Shown: positions 38,501 through 48,614, counted from the stretch's first letter. The stretch: 64,000 nucleotides of DNA from Tritrichomonas musculus (GCA_039105265.1 JAPFFF010000027.1:868001-932000), one strand, 5' to 3'. Made by a program: numbers and translations. Notes: generated by a model from the letters alone, not told the origin.

Positions 38501-40351
38501 GGTTATCCAGATATAGTTGAACTTTTATTAAAGCAAGATTTTATTGATATCAATTGTAAAACAGTTTTTAAAATCATTATTTTTTGAATCGAGTTTCAAC
38601 TGAATTTTTTGAATTACATTTCAAAATTTTGACTTTTTCATATAATTTTATTTTTCAAGTTTTGAATGAAATTTAAAAAATTATTTTTGATTAATTATTC
38701 AGCATTACATCTTGCTTCAGAAAATGGTCATACAAAAGTAGTTGAGCTTTTGTTAAGAAAAGATAACATTGACATCAATTCTAGAAACATTTTTAATTGC
38801 ATTTTTTTTGATTTAGTTTTCAAATCAATTTTTTTTAAATAACGTTTTGAATTCAATTCTTTTTTATGGAATTTCATAATATAAATTTATTATACAGCAT
38901 TACATTTGGCTGCATCAAAAGGACATTCTAGCATTGTTGAACTTTTAGTAAATCATCAAAATGTTGACTTAAATACAAAAACAATTTCAATTGAATTTTT
39001 TTGAATGGCGTTTTAATATATTTTTTTTAATTTAGTTTCCTATCAATTTATTTTTTTATTATGTTCATACTTTAATCATTCTAATGGCATTTATAATTAA
39101 ACCATTTCATTCAATTTCATTTAAAATTTAACAAAGTTTTTTATGATTTTTTTTATGGAATTTCAAATAAAAACTTTTTGAATGGCGTTTTAAACAATTA
39201 AAAATTTAATTATACAGCATTACAACTTGCAGCAGAAAATGGTCATATTAACGTTGTTACTGTTTTATTAAAACAAGATAAAATAGAAGTTTACAGAAAA
39301 ACAATTCAAATATAAAAAATTGAATAAAATTCAAAAATTGAATAATTTTATGATATTCTTAAAAAAACTTTTTATTAATTCAATTTTACATTAGTTCTTT
39401 TAAATAAAATTTCAATTTTGCTTGATTAATTATATGGCATTTCATCTTGCAGCTGAAAATGGACATTTTGAAATTGTTGAACTTTTGTCTAAACAGAAAG
39501 ACTTTGACATCAATTGTAAAACAATTTTAAAATAATTTTTTTTCTCATGGCGTTTTTTAATTCAATTATTTGAATCAAATTTCTTTCAATTTTTTTTTAA
39601 TGGAATTTTTAATTAATTATTTCTCATGATTGTACTGCATTACATTTGGCTGCAGAAAAAGGACATTTAAATATTGTTGATTTTTTGTTAAAGCAACCAA
39701 AAATTGATATCAATGCGAAAAACTCAATTTTATTTTTTTTTTTAAATAGAATTTTTTTTTTATTATTTCTTATGGAATTACAAAAATATTTTTTTGAATT
39801 ATACAGCTTTACATTTATCTTCCGAAAAAGGCCATACAAAAATAGTTGAGCTTTTATTGAATCAAGAAGATATTGATGTTAATTCGAAAGCAATTTTAAA
39901 TTTAATGATTTTTATGATAGAATTTTTTAGATTTTTTTTAATGATATTTTGAACCAAAATAAGAATTTATTATACACCATTACACTTAGCAGTTGATAAA
40001 AATAGAATTGATATTGTTCAACTTTTATTAAATCATGAGAAAATAGATGTCAATGCAAAAACAATTTCAATTGATTTTTTTTGAATGATGTTTCCATTCA
40101 ATTTTTTCAATACCATTCAAATTTGATTGAATTTATGAAATTTTAAAAAATATTTTTATAATACTCCTTTACATATTGCTGCAGAAAATGGTAAGATAAA
40201 GGTTGTCAAAAGCTTGATAAATCATAAAGATATTGATGCAAATATAAGAAATGTTTTAATTTTTTTTTATTTTGAATGAAATTCAAAATAATTTTTTTCT
40301 AATCAAATTCTTGACATTTTATTATTTCATGGAATTCTATTTCAACTAGTT
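35582..40351 (+). repeat. Family of related AT-rich spacers between ankyrin cassettes
   Basis: Twenty spacers (lengths in order: 128, 98, 97, 149, 198, 227, 134, 481, 129, 125, 130, 126, 96, 221, 121, 101, 67, 72, 90, 96). They share words such as AATGGCGTTT (37089-37098, 37905-37914, 39004-39013, 39181-39190; CATGGCGTTT at 39547-39556), AATGATGTTT and AATGGAATTT. The spacers at 37073 and 37886 align along most of their length, so exon-plus-spacer units were duplicated together. Confidence 0.7.
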
Positions 40352-40447
40352 AATGATAAACCTATTGACATTGCACTGAAAAAATATCGTTCCGTAATTG
40401 TTCAATTACTGAAAAGTAAAACTACCAACAAGCCTTCCAAAAAATAA
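35710..40447 (+). CDS. Array of 20 single-ankyrin-repeat cassettes split by non-coding spacers
   Basis: Each cassette codes one ankyrin repeat (NYTALHLAAENGH..IVELLL, then DIN.KTI). Coordinates: 35710-35808, 35907-36005, 36103-36201, 36351-36449, 36648-36746, 36974-37072, 37207-37305, 37787-37885, 38015-38113, 38239-38337, 38468-38566, 38693-38791, 38888-38986, 39208-39306, 39428-39526, 39628-39729, 39797-39895, 39968-40066, 40157-40255, and the terminal one 40352-40447 with stop TAA running into TAAA. Eighteen are exactly 99 nt and one is 102 nt. None has an internal stop. Spacers are 67-481 nt, AT-rich and full of stops. Joined to the exon at 34448 they give one frame of 1037 codons. Edges read AAAACAATT at the left and (A/T)ATTATACA at the right. 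GT-AG is not conserved. The spacer falls at the beta-hairpin tip between repeats. Confidence 0.8.
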
Positions 40448-41016
40448 AATAGATTTACAGATGCAAATAATAACTATACTATCGCATACTCTATTAGTTT
40501 ATTTAATAAAATGTCAATTTATCTTTTCTTTTTGTGCTACACTTTTTTTATTTTATAATGCAAACAAATGCGTCTTTTATTTCTTTTAAAAAACGGCAAA
40601 TTGTAAGTTTTTTTTTTTTTTTTTTTTTTTTTTGCATTTTATTTAATGAACATTACTTCTCTTCATCAACTGATGAGACAAATAATTGATATTATGATAT
40701 AAATTTGCTTGTACTCATAAAGTTTTGTTGAATTTCATTGACAATTTTATTTTGTAGAATGCTGCAAAGTACATATATTCAAGAACAACAAATTTTTAAT
40801 AAAATATGACATTTTTGATATTTATAATATGAATGGCTGATAGGAAGAGTCCTATTTCATGATAAAAATGGAAAGTTATTTAATGGCATGAAAAATTATA
40901 ATCGTAAATTCATAAATAAAAATTTAATTCAGAAGATAAAATAATAAAAAGTAAAAGAATTAAATAAGTAGACAGATTTATATTTTTATTTAGATCATTA
41001 AATAATCAAATTTATT
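40448..41016. other. Convergent intergenic, no gene seen
   Basis: AT-rich DNA with an oligo-T run at about 40608-40633, between the ankyrin locus and the 3' end of the acetyl-CoA synthetase gene. Confidence 0.6.
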
Positions 41017-42981
41017 TTACTTCTTGTTTCTATTCCTTAACATTTCTCTAATTTTTTCAACACATTCTGGGTTCTTTAAAGTTGGTGGATCCTTGACTTC
41101 AGTATCAGTCAAAAGTCCTCTTAATAACATTCTGATAATTTTCTCTGACCTTGTCTTTGGAAGATCGTCAACCACATAAACCTCGGAAGGCCTTCCGATG
41201 GCACTAAATTTCTGAGCAACTAACATCTTCACTTCGTTCACTAATTCGTTTCCATTTTCTTTAGCAGTAACAAAAGCGACAATTTTTTGGCCAGACAAAG
41301 GATGAGGAACACCTACAACTGCTGCTTCTCTAATTTTAGGATGTTCAATAATAACAGCCTCGACTTCAGCAGGTCCAACTCGGTGACCATTAATACATAA
41401 TTGATCATCTGTTCTTCCAACAATTTTAACAAAACCATCATCAGTAATAGTTGCCAAATCTCCAGTTGAAAAGTAATTCGTACCTGGAATTATGTAAGAT
41501 TTAACAAAAGCATCATGCCCTGATAGACTATCATTAGCAAGACCAGGCCATGGAGAAGCGATTGTTAAGAGAGCATCTTCGGTATGCACTACATCTGGAC
41601 CGGAAGTTGTCAATAAATGATGATCATGGGAGTCGAGAAGACAAAGCTTTGTACCAAAAAGTGGTTTTCCAACAAATCCTGGCTTTAAAGCGTTATGGCC
41701 TGGAATTGAGGTAGCAATAATTGATCCCATCTCAGTTTGCCAATAGGTATCGACAATAGGACACTTTTTCTTACCCAAAGTCTCGTATAAGAAATGCCAT
41801 GTTGTATCATCTAATGTTTCACCAACTGAACCTAGAACTCGAAGAGAGGATATATCGTATACATCAACTTTGTCAAGAATATTTGAAGCAGCAATAGCAC
41901 GAGCAGCTGATGGACTTGTGTAAAAGTGAGTAAGACGGAACTTACTGATTAATTGCCATGGTCGACGAGCATCTGGATAAAGAGGAAGACCACCAAAAAC
42001 AAGAGTTGTGACACCGTTAAGAAGTGGACCATAGCATACATACGTATGTCCTGTAATCCATCCAAGATCAGATGTACAACCAAAAATATCGCCTGGCCTA
42101 AGAGTAAAGACAAATCGATGTGTTAAAGCAGCAGCAACTGCATAACCGCCAGCACGATGGATAATTCCTTTTGGATTACCAGTAGATCCTGATGTATAAA
42201 GGTAGAAAAGAGGATCTTTAGCTTCAACTGGAGTACATGGGCAAAGATTGTCTCGCAATTCTGGATGCTTAGATAACTCTTCATCATAAATGATGTCACG
42301 CCCTTCAACAAGATTTGGTTTGTCATCTGTAAGTCGAATTACAATAACATGTTTGACGCTTGGACAATTTGGAAGAACTTCATCTAATGTCGACTTCATT
42401 GGAATTTTTTTAGTTGCACGTTCATATGAATTTGCTGTAATAACAACAGATGGATGACAATCATTAATACGAAATTCGAGTGCTGAACCGCGAAATGCAC
42501 CAAAAACAAGCGAATGAATGGCACCAATACGAGCACACGCAAGCATAGAATAAATGGCTTCAAGACAAACGGGTAGAAAAATGGAAACAGCAGATCCTTT
42601 CTTAACACCTAAACTCTTGAGTAAATTTGCGGTTTGAGAAACTTTTTGGAGTAATTCGCCATATGTAACTTTTACACTTTTATCATCAAGATTTCCTTCA
42701 TAAATAAGGGCGACTCGGTTAGGATCTTCGGCTGCATGTCTATCAACGCAATTATAACAAACATTTAATTTACCTCCGTCATACCATATACTGGTGTTGT
42801 CACCAATTTCACCAATTACGTTAGTAAAATTACTATCTTCCCAATGTAAAAGTTGGCGAGCAACATCTGCCCAAAATTCTTCTCTCTTTTTTTTATCAGG
42901 ATCGGTGGCATGATCGCACATATCTTGATAGTCTTTATAGCCATCTAAAGGGATAGGAGCTTGAAATAAATCCGTAATCAT
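41017..42981 (-). CDS. ACS: Acetyl-CoA synthetase (acetate-CoA ligase)
   Basis: 654 residues, the usual length of AMP-forming acetyl-CoA synthetase. Visible motifs: the N-terminal FWADVARQLLHWE region, the P-loop YTSGSTGNPKGIIHRAGGY, the acyl-binding/ATP motif DTYWQTEMGS, YFSTGDLATITDDG, GRTDDQLCINGHRVGPAEVE (hinge Asp and A8 region), and the C-terminal PKTRSEKIIRMLLR holding the catalytic Lys. It converts acetate, ATP and CoA to acetyl-CoA, AMP and PPi. In most homologues the last motif reads SGKI; here Gly is Glu (SEKI), which could alter Lys acetylation control. GC is higher than in neighbours, fitting a bacterial-derived metabolic gene, though this is inference. A TCACTAA initiator-like motif lies 11 bases upstream. 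Confidence 0.95.
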   Translation of the reverse strand: MITDLFQAPIPLDGYKDYQDMCDHATDPDKKKREEFWADVARQLLHWEDSNFTNVIGEIGDNTSIWYDGGKLNVCYNCVDRHAAEDPNRVALIYEGNLDDKSVKVTYGELLQKVSQTANLLKSLGVKKGSAVSIFLPVCLEAIYSMLACARIGAIHSLVFGAFRGSALEFRINDCHPSVVITANSYERATKKIPMKSTLDEVLPNCPSVKHVIVIRLTDDKPNLVEGRDIIYDEELSKHPELRDNLCPCTPVEAKDPLFYLYTSGSTGNPKGIIHRAGGYAVAAALTHRFVFTLRPGDIFGCTSDLGWITGHTYVCYGPLLNGVTTLVFGGLPLYPDARRPWQLISKFRLTHFYTSPSAARAIAASNILDKVDVYDISSLRVLGSVGETLDDTTWHFLYETLGKKKCPIVDTYWQTEMGSIIATSIPGHNALKPGFVGKPLFGTKLCLLDSHDHHLLTTSGPDVVHTEDALLTIASPWPGLANDSLSGHDAFVKSYIIPGTNYFSTGDLATITDDGFVKIVGRTDDQLCINGHRVGPAEVEAVIIEHPKIREAAVVGVPHPLSGQKIVAFVTAKENGNELVNEVKMLVAQKFSAIGRPSEVYVVDDLPKTRSEKIIRMLLRGLLTDTEVKDPPTLKNPECVEKIREMLRNRNKK

Positions 42982-42987
42982 TCTACT

Positions 42988-42994
42988 TTAGTGA
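42988..42994 (-). promoter_or_regulatory. Initiator-like motif of ACS
   Basis: Minus-strand TCACTAA, a full match to the trichomonad initiator, with its A 11 bases before the ATG at 42981. Confidence 0.6.
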
Positions 42995-43367
42995 GCAAAT
43001 TTTATGAAAGTTTAGCACAGATTGAATTTTATGAAATTTTGTTCGACCATTTATCATTGAATATTTTATAAAATAATTGAATTTTCAATAAAACGATATT
43101 ATCTTTATGATGTTTAAATGATATAATAATTTTGAATCAAAAAAAAAAATAAATAAATTTTTGCAAGAAGAATATCTATTCTATGATCAAAATATTTAAT
43201 AAAACATTTGAATGATATTAAGAACACTTTTGAACCAAAAATATCAATTTGTTGGTTAAAAAACGATATGACTCAAAATTCATAATCAATTTAATTTTTC
43301 AAAAAAAAATTCTGAAGATCATTCAAAAAATTCAAAAATATTAGAATTCTTTTTTATGAAAAATTCA

Positions 43368-43465
43368 TATCCAAAACTCTTCATAAAGTGGATCATTGTT
43401 TCTTCTTAACAACATTATTTTGAATAAGAAGAAACAATGATCCACTTTATGAAGAGTTTTGGATA
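43368..43465. repeat. Perfect 41-bp hairpin
   Basis: Arms 43368-43408 and 43425-43465 are exact reverse complements around a 16-nt loop. The stem is less AT-rich than its surroundings (includes GTGGATCATTG). It lies alone in the 0.8-kb gap between ACS (minus) and the thioredoxin-fold gene (plus). The rest of that gap is AT-rich with no gene. Confidence 0.95.
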
Positions 43466-43798
43466 ATCAAAGAAACAAAAAAACATTAAGTTAATTTTTT
43501 TATTAGATAATAAATTTGCTTTATTTTGCATGATTAAAAAATGTGTTTAAATTTATTTGCATGATTTTGGCTTAAATAATATTTTTTCAGAAATATGCTT
43601 ATTTTAATAAACCTCAGGCTGTAAAATTTGATAATTTATTTTATTTATTTCAAAATGTGGAGAAAATAAAAGTTGTATCACAATCAATCATGAAGAATGA
43701 TGCATACTTTCACATTAATTGGTATAAATCATGATATGAGATAAAAAATAGGAGATGAATTTGCTTTCACTTTTTGAAACAAAAAGTGAATTAGATAA

Positions 43799-45181
43799 AT
43801 GTTTCTATTCTTCACCTTTTTGTTATCAATCGTCCGAATTAATTATCCAACAGAGGAAATCAACTACATTCCAAAGCTTGAACCAAAGCAGATTCAAAAA
43901 TTTATTTCACAGAACTCTGTTGCAATACTTTTTTTCACAAATAATCCAAAAGAATGCTCATTTGCTAATTTTGCAATTTCTCATTTCTCAAAAAAGATCC
44001 AATTCGCAATAGCTCCAGAGTCAGAGGGGAATATTTATCAATGCAAATCTTATCCTTGCATAACTTCTTTTATAAACGGAACTCGCAACCAAATTATTCG
44101 ACAAGCACCGCACCAAGAAACTCTTTTTGGTCATTGGTGTAAAGAAAATCTCGGAAAAAACGTTATTAAACTTAAAAACGTTGAACATCTTCGATTACTA
44201 TTAAATTCCAACGATGGACATTTCGTCATTGGAGTTAGCATTATGAAAAGACCAACAAGCTTGCCTTCAAATATTCCATATTATTATTGTCGCCAAGATC
44301 AAATAAACCTTCTGTCTAATCACCAGGTTCCTAAAGGAATATATGTTTTTCGTGGAGCTGACCATCTTTTAAGCCTTGTTGAAAATGATAATTTTTTAGA
44401 TTTGCTCAAATCTACCATTACTCCCTATAAAGATATTGTTCCTAAAAATAAGAAATTTACTGCAGGGTTTTATTTTGAAACTAGTGATCAAACTTACTCA
44501 GAATCAAAAATGAATTTGCTTTTGAATTTATCCAATATTTTTAATGAAGATTTTTATTTTACAAGATACGAAAAAGAAATCATTTATAATTCTAAACTTC
44601 AATTTACAAAAAGTCCACTTTTTGTTGTTTTTAACAATTCTGAACCTCAGATGATAAACAATTGGTATGCTTCTGGTAATGATACACTTAATTTAAAATA
44701 TTTAATTGATTTCCTCACAAAAATTAAGGAAAATAAGCTCGATTATATGCACCGAAGCCAGTCTAACAAATATTCAATTGATGTTGATCATTTTGATGAT
44801 TATCTATATAATTCAAATGAAAACGATTCAATTCTAATTATTACTGACAATTTCACGCAATATGCAGATGTAAAATCAACTACTGATGCTGTTTTGTTAC
44901 ATTTAAACAGTGCAACAATAGATCTTTTCACTTTAAATGCAACGATCAACGACATGCCAAATATGATCAATCCAAAAACGTTACCAGCTCTTTATTTTTT
45001 CCAAGGAGGGAAAAATAAAAAAGAAAACCCGCCTATTTTATATCATGGTGATTTTGTCTTCCATGAAATAATGGACTTCATAATACAAACGGCTACATCG
45101 AACTTGCAAGTGATGCCATACGATTCTGTTGAGAAGAGCGATTTTATAAATAAGATAAAAGATATGTTAATTAATAAATAA
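43799..45181 (+). CDS. Secreted/ER thioredoxin-fold (PDI-like) protein without CxxC
   Basis: 460 residues starting with a hydrophobic signal-peptide-like segment (MFLFFTFLLSIVRI). The next about 110 residues follow a thioredoxin fold (SVAILFFTNNPKECSFANFAISHFS ... FAIAPE ... CKSYPCITSFINGT with the cis-Pro strand), but the catalytic CxxC is replaced (NPKEC). A later region (about 330-440: DSILIITDNFTQYADV ... LPALYFFQGGKNKKENPPILYHGDF) looks like another thioredoxin-like unit. The plan fits a redox-inactive protein-disulfide-isomerase relative in the secretory pathway. There is no KDEL-type ending (MLINK). The stop codon runs into TAAAA. Confidence 0.6.
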   Translation: MFLFFTFLLSIVRINYPTEEINYIPKLEPKQIQKFISQNSVAILFFTNNPKECSFANFAISHFSKKIQFAIAPESEGNIYQCKSYPCITSFINGTRNQIIRQAPHQETLFGHWCKENLGKNVIKLKNVEHLRLLLNSNDGHFVIGVSIMKRPTSLPSNIPYYYCRQDQINLLSNHQVPKGIYVFRGADHLLSLVENDNFLDLLKSTITPYKDIVPKNKKFTAGFYFETSDQTYSESKMNLLLNLSNIFNEDFYFTRYEKEIIYNSKLQFTKSPLFVVFNNSEPQMINNWYASGNDTLNLKYLIDFLTKIKENKLDYMHRSQSNKYSIDVDHFDDYLYNSNENDSILIITDNFTQYADVKSTTDAVLLHLNSATIDLFTLNATINDMPNMINPKTLPALYFFQGGKNKKENPPILYHGDFVFHEIMDFIIQTATSNLQVMPYDSVEKSDFINKIKDMLINK

Positions 45182-45239
45182 AATATTACTGTTTTATTAC
45201 AAATAATGTGTTTTATTTTAATTGAAAAGCCATTTTATA

Positions 45240-46150
45240 ATACTTTATTGCATCTTTCTTTCTACAATCTTTGACTTCGCCATTGTATATCGTTGTATTT
45301 GCTCAATGCTTCTGTATCGCCTTTATCAGTTGCTTTCTGCAATAACGAGCTGCTCCTTCTTTGTTAACTTCAATTCCTTCGCCATACCGCAACGTATAGG
45401 CATAATGATTAATACCTTCATTGGCGTCGGCAGACATTTTGAAATAACGAGCTTCTTCTTTTTTATCAGTATCAATTTCATCACCATGGTGTTATATAAC
45501 ATGATTCCATAGCAGTTCATTCCATTATTATGACCTTTGTCAGCTGCCATCTTGAAATAACGAGCTGCTTTTTCAATATTTTTATCAATACCATCGCAAT
45601 CATGTAGCATTAGTCTATAGTAATACATTCCCTCACTATCATTATGATCTGCTGATATTTCATATATCGAGCTGCTTCTTCTATGTTAATCTCAACACCA
45701 TTACCTTTTTGTAACACATAAGAGTAAAAAATATTAAAGTTTTCTAGTAAATTACATGCGTCTGTTATTTTATCAATTGCAACACCATTGCTTTCTCAAG
45801 CATTTGCACATAAACAAACATTGCTTCTGAATTTCCTCCATCGGATGCTTTTTTGGTTTCAAACGCTTTGGCCTTACCAAATGATTTTTTTATATATTAG
45901 CACTTTTTACATTAGGCATAAGTGGTAGCAGTTTTTCAGAAAAGCGGCTAAGATATGAATTAATCTAATCATTATCGGCACCCATTGCTCTCTTGAAGTT
46001 GTCTTCTTTCATTTCTTTAATGATTTCAATGAAATTTGGTCTATATTAATCAGCTGACCAGCATCTTGATAAAAGGTTCTGGGTAATTATATCTGATATG
46101 AATGCTAAATTCGGTCTCTTTCTCTCTTGCACTTCCCTTTGAAATTGATT
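45240..46150 (-). pseudogene. Broken kinase-Sel1 repeat gene
   Basis: Read on the minus strand from about 46150, the first piece is the end of a TKL-type kinase domain (LLSRCWSAD ... RPNFIEIIKEM), then FSEKLLPLMPNVKSA. Sel1 repeats follow (AARYFKMAADKGHNNGMNCYG, YFKMSADANEGINHYAY, LRYGEGIEVNKE). The reading frame changes several times (I count at least four frame changes or stops), so the gene is dead unless the assembly is wrong. The 5' kinase core is missing. It is the same gene type as the large protein at 48866-52576. Confidence 0.75.
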
Positions 46151-46826
46151 GAATGTAATAATATCATGATATTGTATTTAAATATTAAATTATTCCTTGG
46201 TAGAACTCTTGCTGTTACTTTTGACAAAGGTAAAGAATACGTTTGCAATCAATTGAGTCAACATTTGAAGGAAAAAATTTATCAAATAATTGTACAATCA
46301 TAATTTATCTTGTTCAATCATGCAAAATAACGATATAGTATTTTGGAAAGCGATAAACTAAGGATTGAATGCAAAAATATTTTAAAAATATTAAAAAATA
46401 TTTTTAATAAAATTGTAATTGTATGTTAACCATTATCTTCTTCTATTAAAAACTCATAATGCAATTTGACATTATGGCAACTTTTATTTATTCATCAATA
46501 GAAAAAAAGAAATAAAGCGGAATCAATTGATATCAGATAAAAAAAGATTTAGCACTTTTTGAGGAAAATAAAATTCAAAGATTTTATTTGAATAGAAAAA
46601 CTTTTTCTATTTATCATTAATTTTATCTTTTTTATTTATCATTAATTTTACAATTTTTGAATAAATAAATTATATTCTTATCATTTTATTAAATACTTTA
46701 AATTATTTATTATATAGATAAATGTCTTTAATGTTTATATATTAAGATAAAACTATTATTATTTTTGTTTTTTTTTTTGAAAACTTTTTTTACTCAGGTT
46801 TTTGAGAGATAATTTCACCTTTACAA
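46151..46826. other. AT-rich intergenic, no gene seen
   Basis: Very AT-rich DNA with a partly repeated TTTATTTATCATTAATTTTA word near 46610-46650 and a TCACCTT word 10 bases before the next ATG. Confidence 0.5.
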
Positions 46827-48614
46827 ATGAATAACTCCGAAGATGATTTTATTGATAATGAAGATCAGGACTATTTGCTTAAAAGTAAAAGTAAATTCAT
46901 TAAACGCAGCCAAAAAGATATCCAAAATAATCAATCATGGAAATCTAATACTAACCAGAATAGGATAAAAAAGAAAGGTAAAAAGAAAGAAAACAAGTAT
47001 ATGAATTATGACGAGAGTGAAAGTGATAGACAAAGCATTTATGATGATAATTCTATCAAAGATAATGACAACATGAATCATAAAAGTAATAAAAACAAAG
47101 CCAACAACTTTAATTTAAATGATAAAAATTTTGATTACAATGACGATAATGACAATAACGATAACGATCATTTAAAAAATAAACATGTACATAAAAATGA
47201 TGATTATGAAGATAATAATCAGAATTTTGACAATCAGTTCGATAATGAAATAGAAATCGATGACCACAGTCCACGAAGTAAAAAATCAAAAAGGAAAAGA
47301 AGGTCAAGTGTTCAAAAAGCTAATGATATTTTACCAAATTCATCAGAATTTGCAGATAATTCTTCACCGCAAAGTATTTCAAACTCTGACTCATATGAAC
47401 AAGATAATATTGATGCAACACTCACCGATCGTCATCGTAATCTACAGAGATTTTGCGAAGATTATTTAACACAGTTATCTGATATATCTGATTCGCTTTA
47501 CAACTGCGCTGATAAAAGTAACAACGCAAAAGAAATACGTGCAGAGGCAAAAAAATTATCTCAACTTGCTCAACATGATTTATTCTTAGAATTTAGTAAT
47601 GAAACTAAAAAAATGAATCGAGAAATTAAACATTCAAAGCAGATGATCGATTTGATAAGTAAATCCCAATCCGATAGAACCAATATATCTAATGAAATTC
47701 TTCAAAAACTCTCTAAAGATGATTTAATATTCCTAATACACAATTTCTTTGCTAATAATACCGATGTTAAAGTACCAATCGAATTAACAATTCCAAAAGG
47801 AACTCCTAACGAATTCAAAGAGCTTGCATCAAAATATAAAGATGCCTCAAATTATAATGAACAAGCCAATGCCGAAATCCAGAGAATGAACATTGCGATT
47901 ATCCAGCTGCGATCTGAAAATCAGAGGCTCAAATGCCAAGCTGCATCAATGGCAATCGAGGCATCTCTTCATAATGATCTAGATGATATAAACGAGAGAC
48001 TAAGCCAACTCAATAAACTCGCTAACAAGTCCTCAAAGACAGCTAAAAACAATAGGTATGATCTCACATCGTCATTAGAATATAATAATAAATATCATTA
48101 CGAAAACATGTCACAAAAGGAATTAACAGCTGAAATTCAAAAGCAAAATCAGAAAAAAACCACAACTAAAAACGAACTAAGAAAATGTGACAAGTTTGAT
48201 CTTCATATGCAAATTGAAATGCTGAAAAGTGAAAATTCTGAATACCAAAGAGTTCTACTAGAGAAACAAAAAGAAAATGAAGAGCTTCAAGAAGGAATTA
48301 AGGATTTATCTAAAAGAATTGCAAAGAACGAGACTCAAGAAACTGCCAAAATAGCACAACAACAACAGCAAGAAAAATTACAACAACAACAAATGCTACA
48401 GCAGCAACAGGAAAAGATAATGCAACAACAGAGTTCAGATAAATCTAAAAAAACTACTAGAAAAAGTAATCTCTCTCAAAGTTTAAGAAAGAAATCACCA
48501 TTACAGTCTTCTTATTCACAGAAGAACTTTCCAAGAGTTAGTCCTTCTTCCAGAAAGGAATCCCCAACTGTCAGACCTCCTTTTTATAATTATAATAATT
48601 CTAAGAAAATATAA
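46827..48614 (+). CDS. Asn/Asp/Gln-rich coiled-coil protein
   Basis: 595 residues. About 1-160 is low-complexity, rich in Asn, Asp and Lys (DYNDDNDNNDNDH), followed by a basic patch KSKRKRRSSVQK that could be a nuclear signal. About 200-480 is helical/coiled coil (LRSENQRLKCQAASMAIEASLHNDLDDINERLSQL). A Gln-rich block (about 510-550) and a Ser/Arg/Pro basic tail end the protein. No family is recognised. The stop runs into TAAAAA. Confidence 0.75.
   Translation: MNNSEDDFIDNEDQDYLLKSKSKFIKRSQKDIQNNQSWKSNTNQNRIKKKGKKKENKYMNYDESESDRQSIYDDNSIKDNDNMNHKSNKNKANNFNLNDKNFDYNDDNDNNDNDHLKNKHVHKNDDYEDNNQNFDNQFDNEIEIDDHSPRSKKSKRKRRSSVQKANDILPNSSEFADNSSPQSISNSDSYEQDNIDATLTDRHRNLQRFCEDYLTQLSDISDSLYNCADKSNNAKEIRAEAKKLSQLAQHDLFLEFSNETKKMNREIKHSKQMIDLISKSQSDRTNISNEILQKLSKDDLIFLIHNFFANNTDVKVPIELTIPKGTPNEFKELASKYKDASNYNEQANAEIQRMNIAIIQLRSENQRLKCQAASMAIEASLHNDLDDINERLSQLNKLANKSSKTAKNNRYDLTSSLEYNNKYHYENMSQKELTAEIQKQNQKKTTTKNELRKCDKFDLHMQIEMLKSENSEYQRVLLEKQKENEELQEGIKDLSKRIAKNETQETAKIAQQQQQEKLQQQQMLQQQQEKIMQQQSSDKSKKTTRKSNLSQSLRKKSPLQSSYSQKNFPRVSPSSRKESPTVRPPFYNYNNSKKI

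Noticed and set aside
35582-40351. Ordinary GT-AG spliceosomal introns between ankyrin cassettes
   Set aside because: The AG in TATACAG is part of the Thr-Ala codons and is absent in cassettes with Pro or other residues there (TATACACC, TATGCTCC, TATATGGC). No GT is conserved at the left edge, and the T. vaginalis intron motif is not found.
35582-40351. Excision by recombination at short direct repeats (ciliate-like eliminated sequences)
   Set aside because: Joining at the shared AATT shifts the frame, and joining at the shared ACA gives 30-residue repeats, too short for ankyrin. No TA-bounded rule fits all spacers.
35710-40447. CRISPR-like array
   Set aside because: The regularly spaced units are protein-coding ankyrin repeats that differ from each other at codon level; spacer lengths vary widely and the host is eukaryotic.
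45222-45512. Plus-strand hydrophobic frame
   Set aside because: It is the complement of the broken Sel1 repeats on the minus strand.
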